38,149 bases of DNA, taken from contig JBNGIS010005471.1 in assembly GCA_049999725.1 (NCBI GenBank), positions 1 to 38,149 on the forward strand, in the 5' to 3' direction. Below the pieces are notes generated by a model that saw only the letters and a list, made by a program, of their open reading frames with translations, did not search any database and had not been told where the DNA came from. How positions within the stretch are numbered: position 1 is the first letter of the stretch; every line of letters begins with the position of its first letter. Shown one piece after another: positions 22,621 through 32,514 of the stretch. The position numbers and the translations under genes are program-made. This DNA is from Haplomitrium mnioides (Eukaryota; Marchantiophyta; Haplomitriopsida; Calobryales).

Positions 22621-22733
22621 ATTAAAATATAATTGAAAATACACAATATACAATAAAATTCTTAAATTAGTTTAGTCACTCGTCTTGACTTCTTCGTATT
22701 CAACTTCAGAAGATTCATTAAGATTTACTTGAT

Positions 22734-23344
22734 CTATCCCAATGTTAATGACAATGATTGAATCTCTTTGAAACTTTTCAAGATTGAGGGCTTTTGTGTT
22801 TTGTACTCAAATAGATTTGCCTTAATGGTAGCTAGAGTGGTTTTTCTCAATTGGTTTTTTTGTGTAAGAAGAAAATCAAAAGACAGAATCATAATTTGTG
22901 TCACATCACATACATCAATATATAGTTTGGATTTGCATCTCCTTTTTGTTGGTACTATTTTTTTCTGGAAAGCATTGTCCAGAAAATGCATCCTCACTTT
23001 GTTAAGTAAACCATCAAACATGTACTGGTTTCGGGTTTGGAGGATCTTCCTCATCAAATGAAAACTTTTTGAGAACTTTGGCAACTCAAAATTGTCTACA
23101 CTGTGCATCTAGAGATGCAACAACACAGGTAAACATTCTAGCTTTCATCTCATGTAGATTGCCAAATTTATGCCTATATGAAGTGTTATGTGAAAGAGTC
23201 CTTTCTCGCGGCCTAGGTGCTCCATCATAGATTGCTTGACGTATAGAAAGTATTTGTTGTATTGGAGTATCTTTTTTTGTCTGTTGAGCATCAAGCTGAG
23301 AACCTAGACAAACATTTTGAGAATCATTACAAGTGTTTGACGGT
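22734..23344 (-). pseudogene. unrecognised decayed gene, 3' part (downstream of the chromovirus insertion)
   Basis: Minus strand. Two overlapping open frames look like coding sequence with a frameshift between them. One, ending near 23086, includes QAIYDGAPRPRERTLSHNTS and YRHKFGNLHEMKARMFTCVV. The other (22734-23108) includes MFDGLLNKVRMHFLDNAFQK and KSKLYIDVCDVTQIMILSFD. The residue mix and length (124 codons for the second) look protein-like. The 5' part appears to continue across the retrotransposon at 28284-28735, because both sides share the ACGGT target site. I cannot name the family. The frame changes and stops mean it does not encode a product now; some breaks could also be intron borders. 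Confidence 0.4.
23340..23344. repeat. target-site duplication ACGGT (left)
   Basis: ACGGT directly before the TG of the left LTR. The identical ACGGT follows the last base of the right LTR (28284-28288). Five bases is the standard duplication for Ty3/gypsy integration. Confidence 0.9.
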
Positions 23345-23734
23345 TGTAGAAGAATCTCAAAGACCAAATCCAAATGAGTAAGAACTCATGGTGAACTCTA
23401 ATATAGTTCTTCAACCAAAAGCAACTCAAGTTCCAAGCTAAGACCAAGAGTGCAAGCAAAAGCCAAACAGCTAAGAAACCCAAGTGATTCAAGAGGAACT
23501 CTAGAATGAAGAGTGGAGCTAAGAAGACCTTCTATTTGTACAAGAGAAGAGGGTGTCATCCCTCTTTCTTCTCTTAGAAGTCACTTCTCATTTCAGCCCT
23601 AAAAGTGACTCTCTACCAAAAGTAACTTCGAATGCAAGTAATCCAATCTTAACCCTAAAAGTGACTCACTACCACTTCCTTCAATCCTCTCTATTTTCTT
23701 ATAAATAGCACAATCTTATGCTTGTACCATTACA
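23345..23734 (-). repeat. 3' LTR of the chromovirus
   Basis: 390 bp, beginning TGTAGAAGAATCTCAAAG and ending GCTTGTACCATTACA on +. The element is read on minus, so this is the 3' LTR. TATAAATAG near the right end (on +) corresponds to the start of the LTR as transcribed. It aligns without gaps to 27894-28283. Confidence 0.95.
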
Positions 23735-23745
23735 TAATCCCCACT
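23735..23745 (-). other. polypurine tract
   Basis: On minus the sequence AGTGGGGATTA immediately precedes the 3' LTR start (TGTAATGG). It fits the purine-rich primer for plus-strand synthesis of LTR retrotransposons. Confidence 0.7.
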
Positions 23746-23747
23746 GT

Positions 23748-24240
23748 CTAGTCGATGACGTCCTTGTCCATGCCACAACGTTCAAAAATTTTAATAACTT
23801 CTTGAGTATTCTCAAGATTTGAAGAAGGTTCCCAAGTAGCATCATCAAGTGGATAGCCTTTCCACAAAACCTTGTATTCAACTTGTGGATGCTGCCCACA
23901 CTTGATAACTCTTTTCGCCAAAATGCAATCTACTTCAAATTCTTCATGATCATCAAGAACAATGGCTAGAGGAGGAAGTTGAACACAATTTGGAAAAGAA
24001 GATGGACTAGGAGCAAAAGGCTTAAGTTTAGACACATAGACCACAGGATGAATCTTCATATGAAGAGGAAGATCAAGTTTATAAGCAACGGGAGAAATAA
24101 CTTGAGAAATAGAGAAAGGACCAATCCAAGCAGTAGATAACTTACGAACTTGAGTATCTAAACATAATGGAAGATCATGAGTGGATAACTTAACTTGGTC
24201 ACCTAAAACATAAGAACAATCACGACAATGTTTATCGACA
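23748..24240 (-). pseudogene. chromovirus integrase C-terminal region with chromodomain
   Basis: The frame 24059-23748 (103 codons) reads MKIHPVVYVSKLKPF, typical of the integrase C-terminus (the family has FHVSQLKP). A chromodomain follows at residues 41-84: FEVDCILAKRV, then VEYKVLWKGYPLDDATWEPS and NLEN. Chromodomains of plant chromoviruses bind modified histone tails and steer insertion. The upstream part (24240-24060) is homologous to the same region in the + strand fragment at 31283, which confirms the family. This frame is intact, but the polyprotein before it is broken. Confidence 0.88.
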
Positions 24241-24242
24241 TA

Positions 24243-25250
24243 TTATTTTTGCCGATTTTGAGCAATAACAAGATGGTTTCTGGCATCTTGCAACGAGGAA
24301 GATAAACGAGACAAAAAGGTAGAAAGATTGGGAACATTGGAAGTTGAAAGAGAAAGAAAATCATCGGGAACAAGAGGATGTTGACCAAAATTAAGATAGA
24401 AAGGAGAAAAGCTAGTACTTGCTTGTTTGAAGTTGTTGTATACAAACTCCATAGCTGGTAAAAAACTATCCCAATCTATATACTAAACATTGATAAACGT
24501 TCAAAGCATATCCTCCACAGTGCGATTTGTCAGTTCGGTTTGTCCATCTGTTTTAGGATGATACGCCGCAGACATAGATAGTTTGGTACCCAAAAGTGTG
24601 AATAACTCTCGCCAAAACTTCCTAGTGAATCATGGATCTCTATCAGATATAAGCACCTTTGGCATTCCACAATATTGGAAGACTGTATCAAAATAAATCT
24701 TTGCCAATTGTGGAGCATCCACCGTATCCATTGTCGGTGCTAGATGAATTTGCTTGCTTAACTTATCCACAAACATCATAATAGTCGTAAACCCACAAGG
24801 CATGGTTGGAAGCAAAGTCGTTAGGTTTTAACTTACATGTTCCCACCGAGCAGTAGGAATCAATAATGGTTGCAAAAGACCAACTGGTTTTTGATTTGAA
24901 GCCTTGTTTCATTGACAACTTTCACAAGAATGAACAAAGCCACGAACATCTCGAGCTAGGTTTGGCCACCACCAAGTTCGTTGAAGCAACTCCATAGTCT
25001 TGTCTACTCCAAGATGCCCAAAAATCAGAATATCATGTGCTTCTTGTAAATGTGCCATTCGAAGCGCATCATCTTGAAGAACATATATTTGATGGCTTTG
25101 ATAGAGAATACCATCCCAAATGGAAAAAAATATAATACTCACTATCTTGGACCACCAAACATGCTCTAACAAGAGTATAGAAGGCGTCTTCTTGTAACTT
25201 TTGTCGAAAGTTGTCACTCGTTGCTTCATCAAAATGTAATATACTAGCAT
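24243..25250 (-). pseudogene. chromovirus integrase (zinc-binding and core), broken
   Basis: 25250-24909 ends with the H2C2 zinc-binding pattern: EAHDILIFGHLGVDKTMELL gives H-x6-H, and SCESCQ gives C-x2-C. The catalytic core follows in pieces: FVDKLSKQIHLAPT (first Asp), LISDRDP (second Asp), then AAYHPKTDGQTELTNRTVED (the Glu of the DDE triad). After that come MEFVYNNFKQASTSFSPFYL and FGQHPLVPDD. Stops lie between the blocks (for example just after SDRDP and after TVEDML). All three catalytic residues can still be read, but the frame is interrupted, so the enzyme cannot be made. Confidence 0.88.
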
Positions 25251-25272
25251 TTACTATCTCCAATATACTTAT

Positions 25273-25820
25273 TCAATGATCCAGTCTTCGAGACAATGCA
25301 TTATGAATAGTGTGGAACCTTCTCGGCTTGTACTCCAACTTGAAGTCAAAGAGTTGCAGTTGATCTTCCCATCGTTGATAACGACTTGTCATATTTTCCA
25401 AATGGATTGCTTGAAGCAATGGCTTGTGGTCTGTGCGCATAAGTACAGTTTTTCCCAAAAGATAGTATCTCCACACCTTGGTAGCATAAACCATTGCTAG
25501 TTGCTCACGATCTCTTGCAGAATAATTTCTCTCCGCTTCATTCAATTGGTGCGACATAAATGCAATTGGATGAAGTCCATCCTCCAACTCTTATTGTAAA
25601 ATTGCTCCAATAGCAAAATTAGAAGCATCAAAATCAACTATACAATGCCTCTTTGGATCATATGGTTGTAGAATTGGACGAGATGTCACCGCATCCTTGA
25701 GTTGTTGAAATGCCACTTGCTCCTTGGTCATCCATTTAAACTTTGCATCCTTCCGTAGTAAATCCGTAAGCGGTGTAGCAATATGAGGATAGTAATGAAT
25801 GAATCTTTGATAGAAGCTTG
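25273..25820 (-). pseudogene. chromovirus RNase H domain, broken
   Basis: 25587-25273 (104 codons) reads HPIAFMSHQLNEAERNYSAR, DREQLAMVYATKVWRYYLLG, TDHKPLLQAI, RWEDQLQLFDFKLEYKPRRF and HNALSRRLDH. This is the RT-linked RNase H domain of Ty3/gypsy elements, including its TDHKPL block. The stretch 25588-25820 connects it to the RT and contains stops and frame changes. Confidence 0.88.
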
Positions 25821-26468
25821 CTAATCCATTGAAAGCTCGAACATCCTTTGCATCATTCGGTGTTGGCCACTCTGCAATAGCTTTAATTTTCTCTCCATCT
25901 TGATGCCATCCGCAGAGACTTTATGCCCTAGATAAGTCACCTCTTGCTTCCAAAACTCATACTTAGACTTCTTGCAATAAAACTTCCAATTGCGTAGTCG
26001 TTGTAATACCTCCTTGAGATGAACACGATGCTCAACTTCACTTTTACTAAAGATAAGAATATTGTCCAAAAATACCAATATTGACTTATCCAATAACCCA
26101 TCAAAAACTCGATGCGTTTGATCTATAAATATCGCCGGAGCATTAGTAAGACCAAATGTAAGAACTTTCCACTAAAAATGCCCATACCTTGTGCAAAAAG
26201 CTGTCTTTAGTACATCACTTGCCTTGATTAGAATTTGCCAATAGCCACTTCGAAGATCCAACTTAGAAAAGAATCGCGTATCACTCAATTGATCCAACAA
26301 ATCATCAATATGAGGTAGAGGATAGGCATTCTTCACTGTTTGATTGTTCAATCCTCGATAATTTGTACAAAGACGAAATCCACCATCTTTCTTTGGTACA
26401 AATAATATCATAGCTCCCCAAGGCAAAGTACTGTGTTGAATGAAATCCTTCTCCAAAAGATTTGTCAA
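25821..26468 (-). pseudogene. chromovirus reverse transcriptase, broken, active site altered
   Basis: Two blocks separated by a stop. 26468-26172 contains [40 protein letters not shown] and [20 protein letters not shown], then RSGYWQ. These are the fingers and first palm motifs; the Asp of KLDLRSGY is kept. The second block (from about 26160) reads FGLTNAPAIF and then LDKSILVFLDNILIFSK. The catalytic motif, usually (Y/F)-x-D-D, reads FLDN, with Asn encoded at 26061-26063. The stop after TRYGHF and the D-to-N change both make it inactive. Confidence 0.9.
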
Positions 26469-26887
26469 TGTCTTTCGAAGCTCCTCTAATTCTTATGGTG
26501 ATAGCCGATATATAGGTCGATTATAAGGAGTGCTTCCTGATATCAACTCAATCAGAAAAGGCATTCACTGATCGTCAAGTAACCCCTCTGGAAAATCCTC
26601 CGAAAAGACATCTGCAAACTCTTTCAAAATATCATCTATCATTAAGGTAGGTGCATCTTTTCCCCCTCCTTACTCAAGTCCATGATGGGCTTAATCCAAA
26701 CAGCAAATACATGCAACTCTTGCATCACTAAATTAACATACTGAATTGATTTAGGCTTCTTCACCAACGGTGTCGAGCACCCAAAAAGAAATTTCTTACC
26801 TTGTAAGGTAACTTGAATTTGTCATTTTCCCCAATCAAATTGAGCAGACCTTTCTTCAAGCCAAAGCAATCCTAAAATGATGTCATA

Positions 26888-27136
26888 TTATACAAGTGCA
26901 ATAACAAATTGCAGAGATTTCGTATACTCTTTTCCAATCCTTAGAAAGAATGGCCTTTGAGAGGAAAACACGTCATGTTTTTGGCCATCAACCATAGTCA
27001 CAACACTCCCCTTGATAGGCTTATATTTTTCTTTGATTATCTTAGCAAAGCGTAGTGACATAAAATTTTTAGAGCTCCCACTATCGACCAACATTCTACA
27101 AGAGTGCTCCTCAATCATACCATCAAGATGGAACAA
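26888..27136 (-). pseudogene. chromovirus aspartic protease
   Basis: The 82-codon frame contains CRMLVDSGSSKNFMSLRFAK, the D-S-G-(A/S)-(S/T) active site of retroviral-type proteases in its usual setting (LVDSGATHNFIS in the family). It is followed by a frame end near 26888 and further stops before the RT. No intact gag-pol fusion remains. Confidence 0.85.
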
Positions 27137-27196
27137 GGTACCTTAAATTCTTGTCTGAATTTCAATTCCATTAGAGCTTGCAAGGTTTTGAGAAAG

Positions 27197-27728
27197 TTAG
27201 TCGAATGGTTGAGTACGAGATCTAACTTCTGTGGCTGTGAGTAATGAGTCATGCCGCTCCGCTATACACATTGCTTCTTCTAATTGAGTAGGCTCTCTCA
27301 TAGTAACTTCTATTCTCATGTGAGACTTTAGTCCCCAAACAAAGCGGTCTAGTACTTCTTCTTCTCTTATATCAGGAATTTGCATAATTGTATCCTGAAA
27401 ATGTGTCACGTAACTTCGCACTATACCAAGTTGCTTCAATTCGGCCAATCAATCTCTTGCTACTTTTGAAGCATTTACAACCTGAAATCTTGAAATCACA
27501 TCTTCTTTCAACTCATGCCAAAAAAACAATAGGAGCAACAAATCCATTTTGTGCTTCTTCGACTTGATATCTCCACCAAGTCTTTGCAACTCCTTCTAAT
27601 TGGCTTCTTGCAAATAGAATTCGCCAACTATCCTCTCTAATGTTTGTAGCTTCAAAATATTGTTCACAATAAAAAATGAAGATCTGACAAGCACCACAAA
27701 TCACCTTTCCATCATATGCTTTTGGCAT
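27197..27728 (-). pseudogene. chromovirus gag, broken
   Basis: 27728-27513 begins MPKAYDGKVICGACQIFIFY, then CEQYFEA and EGVAKTWWRYQ, the standard start of a gypsy retrotrans_gag domain. The domain continues after a frame break in 27448-27197 with LGIVRSYVTHFQDTIMQIPD, LDRFVWGLKSHMRIEV and EEAMCIAERHD. The CCHC zinc knuckle normally found between this point and the protease is not visible; only about 60 bp separate the two frames. Confidence 0.85.
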
Positions 27729-27878
27729 TGGAAATCGTCCATAACTCTCTTCTTCTCAAAACATTGCTCTTTTTTTAATTCCCACTTTCAAAAGACGTGA
27801 AAGATGTGTAAGTCGTTGTTCCATTACTTGAATCACCTCTTCTTGACTCTCTATGTAGCTCACACAAAAAACAAACCG

Positions 27879-27892
27879 TGGTTTTGATACCA
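27879..27892 (-). other. primer-binding site (initiator tRNA-Met type)
   Basis: On minus, TGGTATCAAAACCA lies one base inside the 5' LTR. Plant elements primed by initiator tRNA-Met carry TGGTATCAGAGC at this place. The first eight bases match exactly and later ones have drifted. Confidence 0.8.
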
Positions 27893-27893
27893 A

Positions 27894-28283
27894 TGTAAAA
27901 GAATGTCAAAGACCAAATCCAAATGAGTAAGAACTCATGGTGAACTCTAATATAGTTCTTCAACCAAAAGCAAATCAAGTTCCAAGCCAAGACCAAGAGT
28001 GCAAGCAAAAGCCAAGCAACCAAAGAACCCAAGTGATTGAAAAGGAACTCCAGAATGAGGAGTGGAGCTAAGAAGCCCTTCTATTTATACAAGAGAAGAG
28101 GGTGTCATCCCTCTTTCTTCTCTTAGAAGTCACTTCTCATTTCAGCCCTAAAGGTGACTCTCTACCAAAAGTGACTTTGAATGCAAGTAATCCAATCTTA
28201 ACCCTAAAAGTGACTCACTACCACTTCCTTCACTCCTCTCTATTTTCTTATAAATAGCACGACCTTATACTTGTACTATTACA
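27894..28283 (-). repeat. 5' LTR of the chromovirus
   Basis: 390 bp, beginning TGTAAAAGAATGTCAAAG and ending ACTTGTACTATTACA on +. It pairs without gaps with 23345-23734. As transcribed (minus), CTATTTATAAG near its start may serve as the promoter TATA element. Confidence 0.95.
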
Positions 28284-28735
28284 ACGGTTGTGAAGATGGA
28301 AAGGTAAATTCTGCTTTGAGTTCTCGTCTTTTTTTCAAGGATATAGGCTGCAATCTTTTGTTGGGCAAGAAAAAAGTCATTCCACCATTGAACATCAGAG
28401 TCTATAAAGAACTTGTAGTAGTTCTCACTTATGTTGTTTTTTATTGCAAAGACCACTTTCTTGACATCAACTTTTCGTTCTTCCTTTTGAGATCATTTGA
28501 TTCCATAATATGCCTTGAGAGGAATCGACATTGAACTCAAAATTTCTCTATCTACTTCAGATAGGCACTTGAGTTGACAAATACCATCCAAAGGTAACCA
28601 AAATTCATCTGTTGAAAATTGTTTGCTCCAAATCTTTACATTGTAATCATTCGACTTGAACTTGAATTGTTGATTAAAGGTAATATCATGTATTCTTTGA
28701 ACTAGAGAGCGACGTTATTGTAGAAACATTTTGAA
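28284..28735 (-). pseudogene. unrecognised decayed gene, 5' part (upstream of the chromovirus insertion)
   Basis: Minus strand from about 28735 down to the ACGGT site. One frame stays open for about 150 codons with a single TGA. It reads HDITFNQQFKFKSNDYNVKI, then FWLPLDGICQLKCLSEVDRE, then after the stop VDVKKVVFAIKNNISENYYK and FFIDSDVQWWNDFFLAQQKI. The composition is convincingly protein-like. Its continuation should be the minus frames at 23344-22734, but the joined frame meets a stop just after the site, so a frame change or an intron lies there. I do not recognise the family. Confidence 0.45.
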
Positions 28736-28784
28736 AACCCATGTTCCCAACAAAAGAGTTACTTAGTGTTTAGGATTATAGGAT

Positions 28785-30814
28785 AATTGAATAGCTACAA
28801 ACTCAATGGGTTACTTACTCTCCTCTCTTTCAAAGAAGTAGAAGGCAATCTATTATATTCTATTCAAACAATGTTTTTTTTATTGCAAAGTCTATTAACC
28901 CTAAACCCTGAAAATGTAGAAATTAAATATGTTTCTTAGTCTCGTGTCTTATAAAGAAATAGATGGCATTTTATTCTATTCTGTTATAACATATTATCTT
29001 CTTGCATTGTTTTTAAACCTTAAGAGTGCACATATTGAAGGGGTATCTAGCTCTCATCTCTAACAAAGAAGTAAAAGGTATTCTATTCTAACATTGTGTA
29101 TTCTTCTAACATCTCTAAAACCTAAAAATCTAGATACTCAATGGGTTGCTTACTCTACTCTCTTTCAAACAAGAAGAAGACATTCAGTTCTATTATATTC
29201 TAACAATGTGTCTTCTTGCAATGTCTCCAAACCCTTAAAATATACACACTCAACGGTATGCTTACTCTACTCTCTAACAAAGAAGTAGAAGTCATTATAT
29301 TCTACTCTAACAATATGTCTTTTTGCAATGTCTCTAAATAAAAAACACTGAATATATACATCGTAATAGGTTACTTACTCTACTCTCTTACAAAGAAGTG
29401 GAAGGTCTTCTATTCCATTCTATTCTTACAACTTATCTTCTTCAAATATCTCTAAACCCCAAACTCTAGTTATGTACATTCTCAATGAGTTACTTATTCT
29501 ATTCTTGCAACGTGTCTTATTGAAATATCTCTAAACCTTTAACCCTAGGCATGGACATACTCAATAGGCTACTTACTTTGCTCTCTCACAAAGAACTTGA
29601 AGGCATATTTTTCTATTCCATTATAATAGTGTGCCTTGTTGCAGTGTCTCTAAATCTGAAACACTATATGTGTAAATACTTGTTAGATTACTTGCTCACC
29701 TCTTTTACAAAGAACTAGAAGGAACTCTATTCTATTCTATTCTATTCCTAGAATGTCTTTTCTTGCAATGTCTCTTAACTCTAACCCTTATACATGTACA
29801 TATTGAACGGACTACTTACTTTACTCTCTTGTAAAGAAGTAGGAAGTTATTTTATTCTATGTTATTCTAACAATATGTCTTCTTGCAATGTCTCTAAACC
29901 CCAAACACTAAACATGTAAATACTCAATAGGTTACTTACTGCCTTCTTTTGGAAAGATGTAGAAGTCATTCTATTGTATTCAAACAATGTTTCTTATTGC
30001 AATGTCTACATTCTTTTCTACTCCATTATAACATTGTCTTTTGTTGGAATGACTCTAAACCCTAAACATGCACATATTGAATGGGTTACTTTTTCTCATC
30101 TCTTGAAAAGAAGTAGAACATATTCTATTCTAGCAATGTGTCTTATTGCAATGTATCTAAAACCTAAACCCAAAAATATACATATTCAGTAGGTTACTTA
30201 CTCTACCTCCTACAAAGAAAGAGAAGGCACTCTATTCTATTTCATTTCAATAGTATGTCTTATTGAAATTTCTCTAAACCCTAAACATGCACATATTAAA
30301 GTGGTTACTTACTCTCATCTCTTACAAACCAATTTAAGATATTCTATTTTAGCAATGTGTCTTCTTGCAATGTCTCTAGAACCTTAAAAATGTACATACT
30401 CAATAAGTTACTTACTCTCTTCTCTTTCAACAAAATATAAGCCATTCTATTTTATTCTTTGGTAATAGTGTGTCTTCTTACAATGTCTCTAAACCATAAA
30501 CATGCATATATTCAAGGGGTTACTTACTCTCATCTCATATAAAAAAGTAGAAGTTATTTTTTTCTAACAATATGTCATTTTGGAACGTCTCTAAAACCTC
30601 AAAATTTCCATTGTTAAGGGTTGTTTTCTCTACTCTCTTACAAAAGAAGTAGAAGACACTTTATTTTTATCTCACAATGTGTTCTATTACAATATCTCTA
30701 AATGCAAAACACTAAAAATGTTCATACTCAGTAGGCTACTTACTGTCCTCTCTTACAAAGAAGTAAAAGGCATTTCCTTCTATTCTATTCTAACAACAGG
30801 TTTTCCTTTAGTGT
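28785..30814. repeat. telomere-like tandem array, copy B
   Basis: About 19 units of the same 105-115 bp repeat as copy A, in the same orientation. The order of variant units is shared with 18980-20990. Both copies have the GAAAATGTAGAAATTAAATA variant (19097 and 28911), then a GTGCACAT...TTGAAGGGG variant, then a CTTGAAGGCATATTTTTCTA variant (19817 and 29594). Later come ACAAAATATAAGCCATTCTA and CCTCAAAATTTCCA. Small indels of whole or partial units distinguish the copies. The left part of copy A (18440-18980) has no counterpart here. Confidence 0.85.
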
Positions 30815-31282
30815 AAAAAGACTCAAAGACTGACCTTCAAATAAAACAACCGCTACTTTGAACCAAGAACACACTACTCAAAACAAGAACCTTTTTTTTT
30901 TAAGGAAAATTTGTAGTCTTTGAGGTCAAAAAAAAAAACGAGGTTTTTTTTTTAAACAAAAAGCACATTAGTTTTTGAGGTTTATTTTTGGTCGTTCCAA
31001 CAAGCATGATAGAGCAAGATTCAATTTCATTATGCAAAATCAAATAATATTATTAGTTTTTATTAAAATATTAGAAAACTAGAATTTGATGAAAAGTATA
31101 AAAATTATGGTAAGTTTTCACAAGAAAATTGCATTTATCATTGATTACAATTCGAAGCCTTAAAATTGAAATACACGGTATAAGAAACTATTTTTAAATA
31201 TGTTTGATTGCACAAACTCTAGAGGCGCTTAAACATGGTGCTCTTTAAAACGTTTTTTTAAAACAAATTACAAAACATAAAC
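30815..31282. repeat. right flank of array B, homologous to 20991-21475
   Basis: Non-tandem flank collinear with the flank of copy A, through GGTAAGTTTTCACAAGAAAA to ACAAATTACAAAACATAAA. Similarity ends at about 31282, where chromovirus sequence starts. Confidence 0.8.
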
Positions 31283-31806
31283 AAATCGGCAAAAACAATA
31301 TGTGAATAAACATCATCGTGATTTCTCTTATGTTTAAGATGAAAAAGTTTTGCTTTCTACTCATGATCTTCTTTTGTCTTTAGATACTGTGATCTGTAAG
31401 TTATCTTGAGCTTGGATTGGTCTTTTCTTTATTTCTCAAGTTTTTTCTCTTATTGCAAATAAACTTGTTCTTCCTCCCCAAATGAAGATTCATCTTGTTT
31501 TCAATGTCTCTAAACTGAAGCCTTTTGTTTCTAATCCTTTTTGTTTTCTAAACCGTGTTCAAATTCCTCCTCCACTTATAGTTCTAGATGATCACGAAAA
31601 ATATGAGGTGGATCATATTTTGGCTAAGCGAGTCTTCAACTATGAGCGGCATTCTCAAGTTAAATATAAAGTTTTGTAGAAGAGATATCCGCTTCATGGT
31701 GCTACTGGGAAGTTGTATTCAAACCTTGAGAATGCTCAAGAGGCTATTGGATTATTTGAAACTGCTTTTCATGACGATAATGTCACTGATAAGAAGGCAA
31801 ACTTTC
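31283..31806 (+). pseudogene. 5'-truncated chromovirus integrase C-terminus and chromodomain
   Basis: The + strand is homologous to the minus strand of the complete element from about 24245 to 23735, starting abruptly with AAATCGGCAAAAACAATATG. The frame 31482-31679 reads MKIHLVFNVSKLKPF and later YEVDHILAKRVF and VKYKVL. A stop replaces the Trp of the next chromodomain block, and YPLHGATGKLYSNLENAQEA continues the domain in the shifted 31588-31842 region. The rest of the element is absent. Confidence 0.85.
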
Positions 31807-32160
31807 TGTAATAGTATAAATATGATGTTGTACTATTTATAAGAAAATAAAGAGGAATAAAAGAAGTGGTAGAGGGTCACTTTCAAGGTTAAAATCATTT
31901 TAAAGTTACTTTCTTTTGAAATTACTTTAAGTGAAGTAGTATATTGTCACTTTTAGGGTTGAAATTGGAAGTGACTTGTAAGTGAATTAAGGGAGATTAC
32001 ACCTTCTTCTTTTGCATAAATAGAAGGGATTCATAGCCTCTCTCCTCATTCAACAGTTTCTCTTGAATCATTTGGGTTTTTTTGGTTGTTTGGCTTTTGC
32101 TTGACTTATTGGCATTTGGTTGAAGAACTCTATTAAAGTTCATATGAGTTCTTAGTAGCC
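31807..32160 (+). mobile_element. 3' LTR of the truncated chromovirus
   Basis: It starts TGTAATAGTATAAATATGAT and continues with TATTTATAAGAAAATAAAGA, GAAGTGGTAGAGGGTCACTT, AAATAGAAGGGATTCATAGC, GTTTGGCTTTTGCTTG and TTTGGTTGAAGAACTCTATT to about ATGAGTTCTTA. This is the reverse complement of the LTR at 23345, with substantial divergence. The exact 3' end is unclear because the last bases differ. It is a different and probably older insertion. Confidence 0.8.
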
Positions 32161-32510
32161 ACTCCTTTGAACGAGGAGCTGCTACTGAGTTCCTGTTTTA
32201 CTTGGTAGTCGAAAATATTTTTTTTTTGTGATTTGGTATTGAAAACATCAATTTTACGTTTGTGATCTTTTCTTCGTAAAGAAAAACGTTTTTTAGAAAT
32301 ACAATTTGCATATTTTACATTGAGATTATATTTTAAAAATTTCTTAATAGAAAAAACCCAAGAAAATAAGCATTTTGGTTATTGAAATATTTTATTAAAA
32401 CCTCGCACTATTGTGAATACACTAAATTTATCAAAAATTAATTAAACATATGTCTTTTTATGAAAGTTTTTTTTATGCAAATGTGGATGTCTAGTCGGGT
32501 ACAGACTTTG
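32161..32510. other. AT-rich spacer
   Basis: Homopolymer-rich, AT-rich sequence with no open frame or repeat of note. It lies between the LTR and the palindromic minisatellite. Confidence 0.5.
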
Positions 32511-32514
32511 AACC

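Larger units (their letters stand above)
21480..22730. other. AT-rich spacer with fold-back and minor repeats, no gene
   Basis: No convincing coding frame (the longest is 63 codons, 21904-22095). It holds a fold-back at 21785-21872, diverged CTATG-GCGC-CAT words at 21930-22110, a 37-bp tandem duplication at 22278-22351 and an AAT microsatellite at 22601-22620. The remainder is unremarkable. Confidence 0.5.
23345..28283 (-). mobile_element. complete but inactive Ty3/gypsy chromovirus (Reina-like)
   Basis: A 4,939-bp LTR retrotransposon read on the minus strand. It has LTRs of 390 bp at each end, a PBS, a purine tract, a 5-bp target duplication and the gene order gag - protease - RT - RNase H - integrase - chromodomain. 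The integrase-fused chromodomain makes it a chromovirus. The small overall size and short LTRs fit the Reina clade best, but a tree would be needed to confirm this. Every coding domain has stops or frame breaks. The RT active site reads FLDN instead of the usual two aspartates, and no CCHC knuckle was seen in gag. By eye the two LTRs differ at about 23 of 390 positions (roughly 6 percent) with no length change. It inserted into an older decayed gene. Confidence 0.93.

Noticed and set aside
23304-23492. Open frames at the ends of the chromovirus LTRs (also 27775-28032)
   Set aside because: The near-identical translations come from the two LTRs themselves and do not represent genes.
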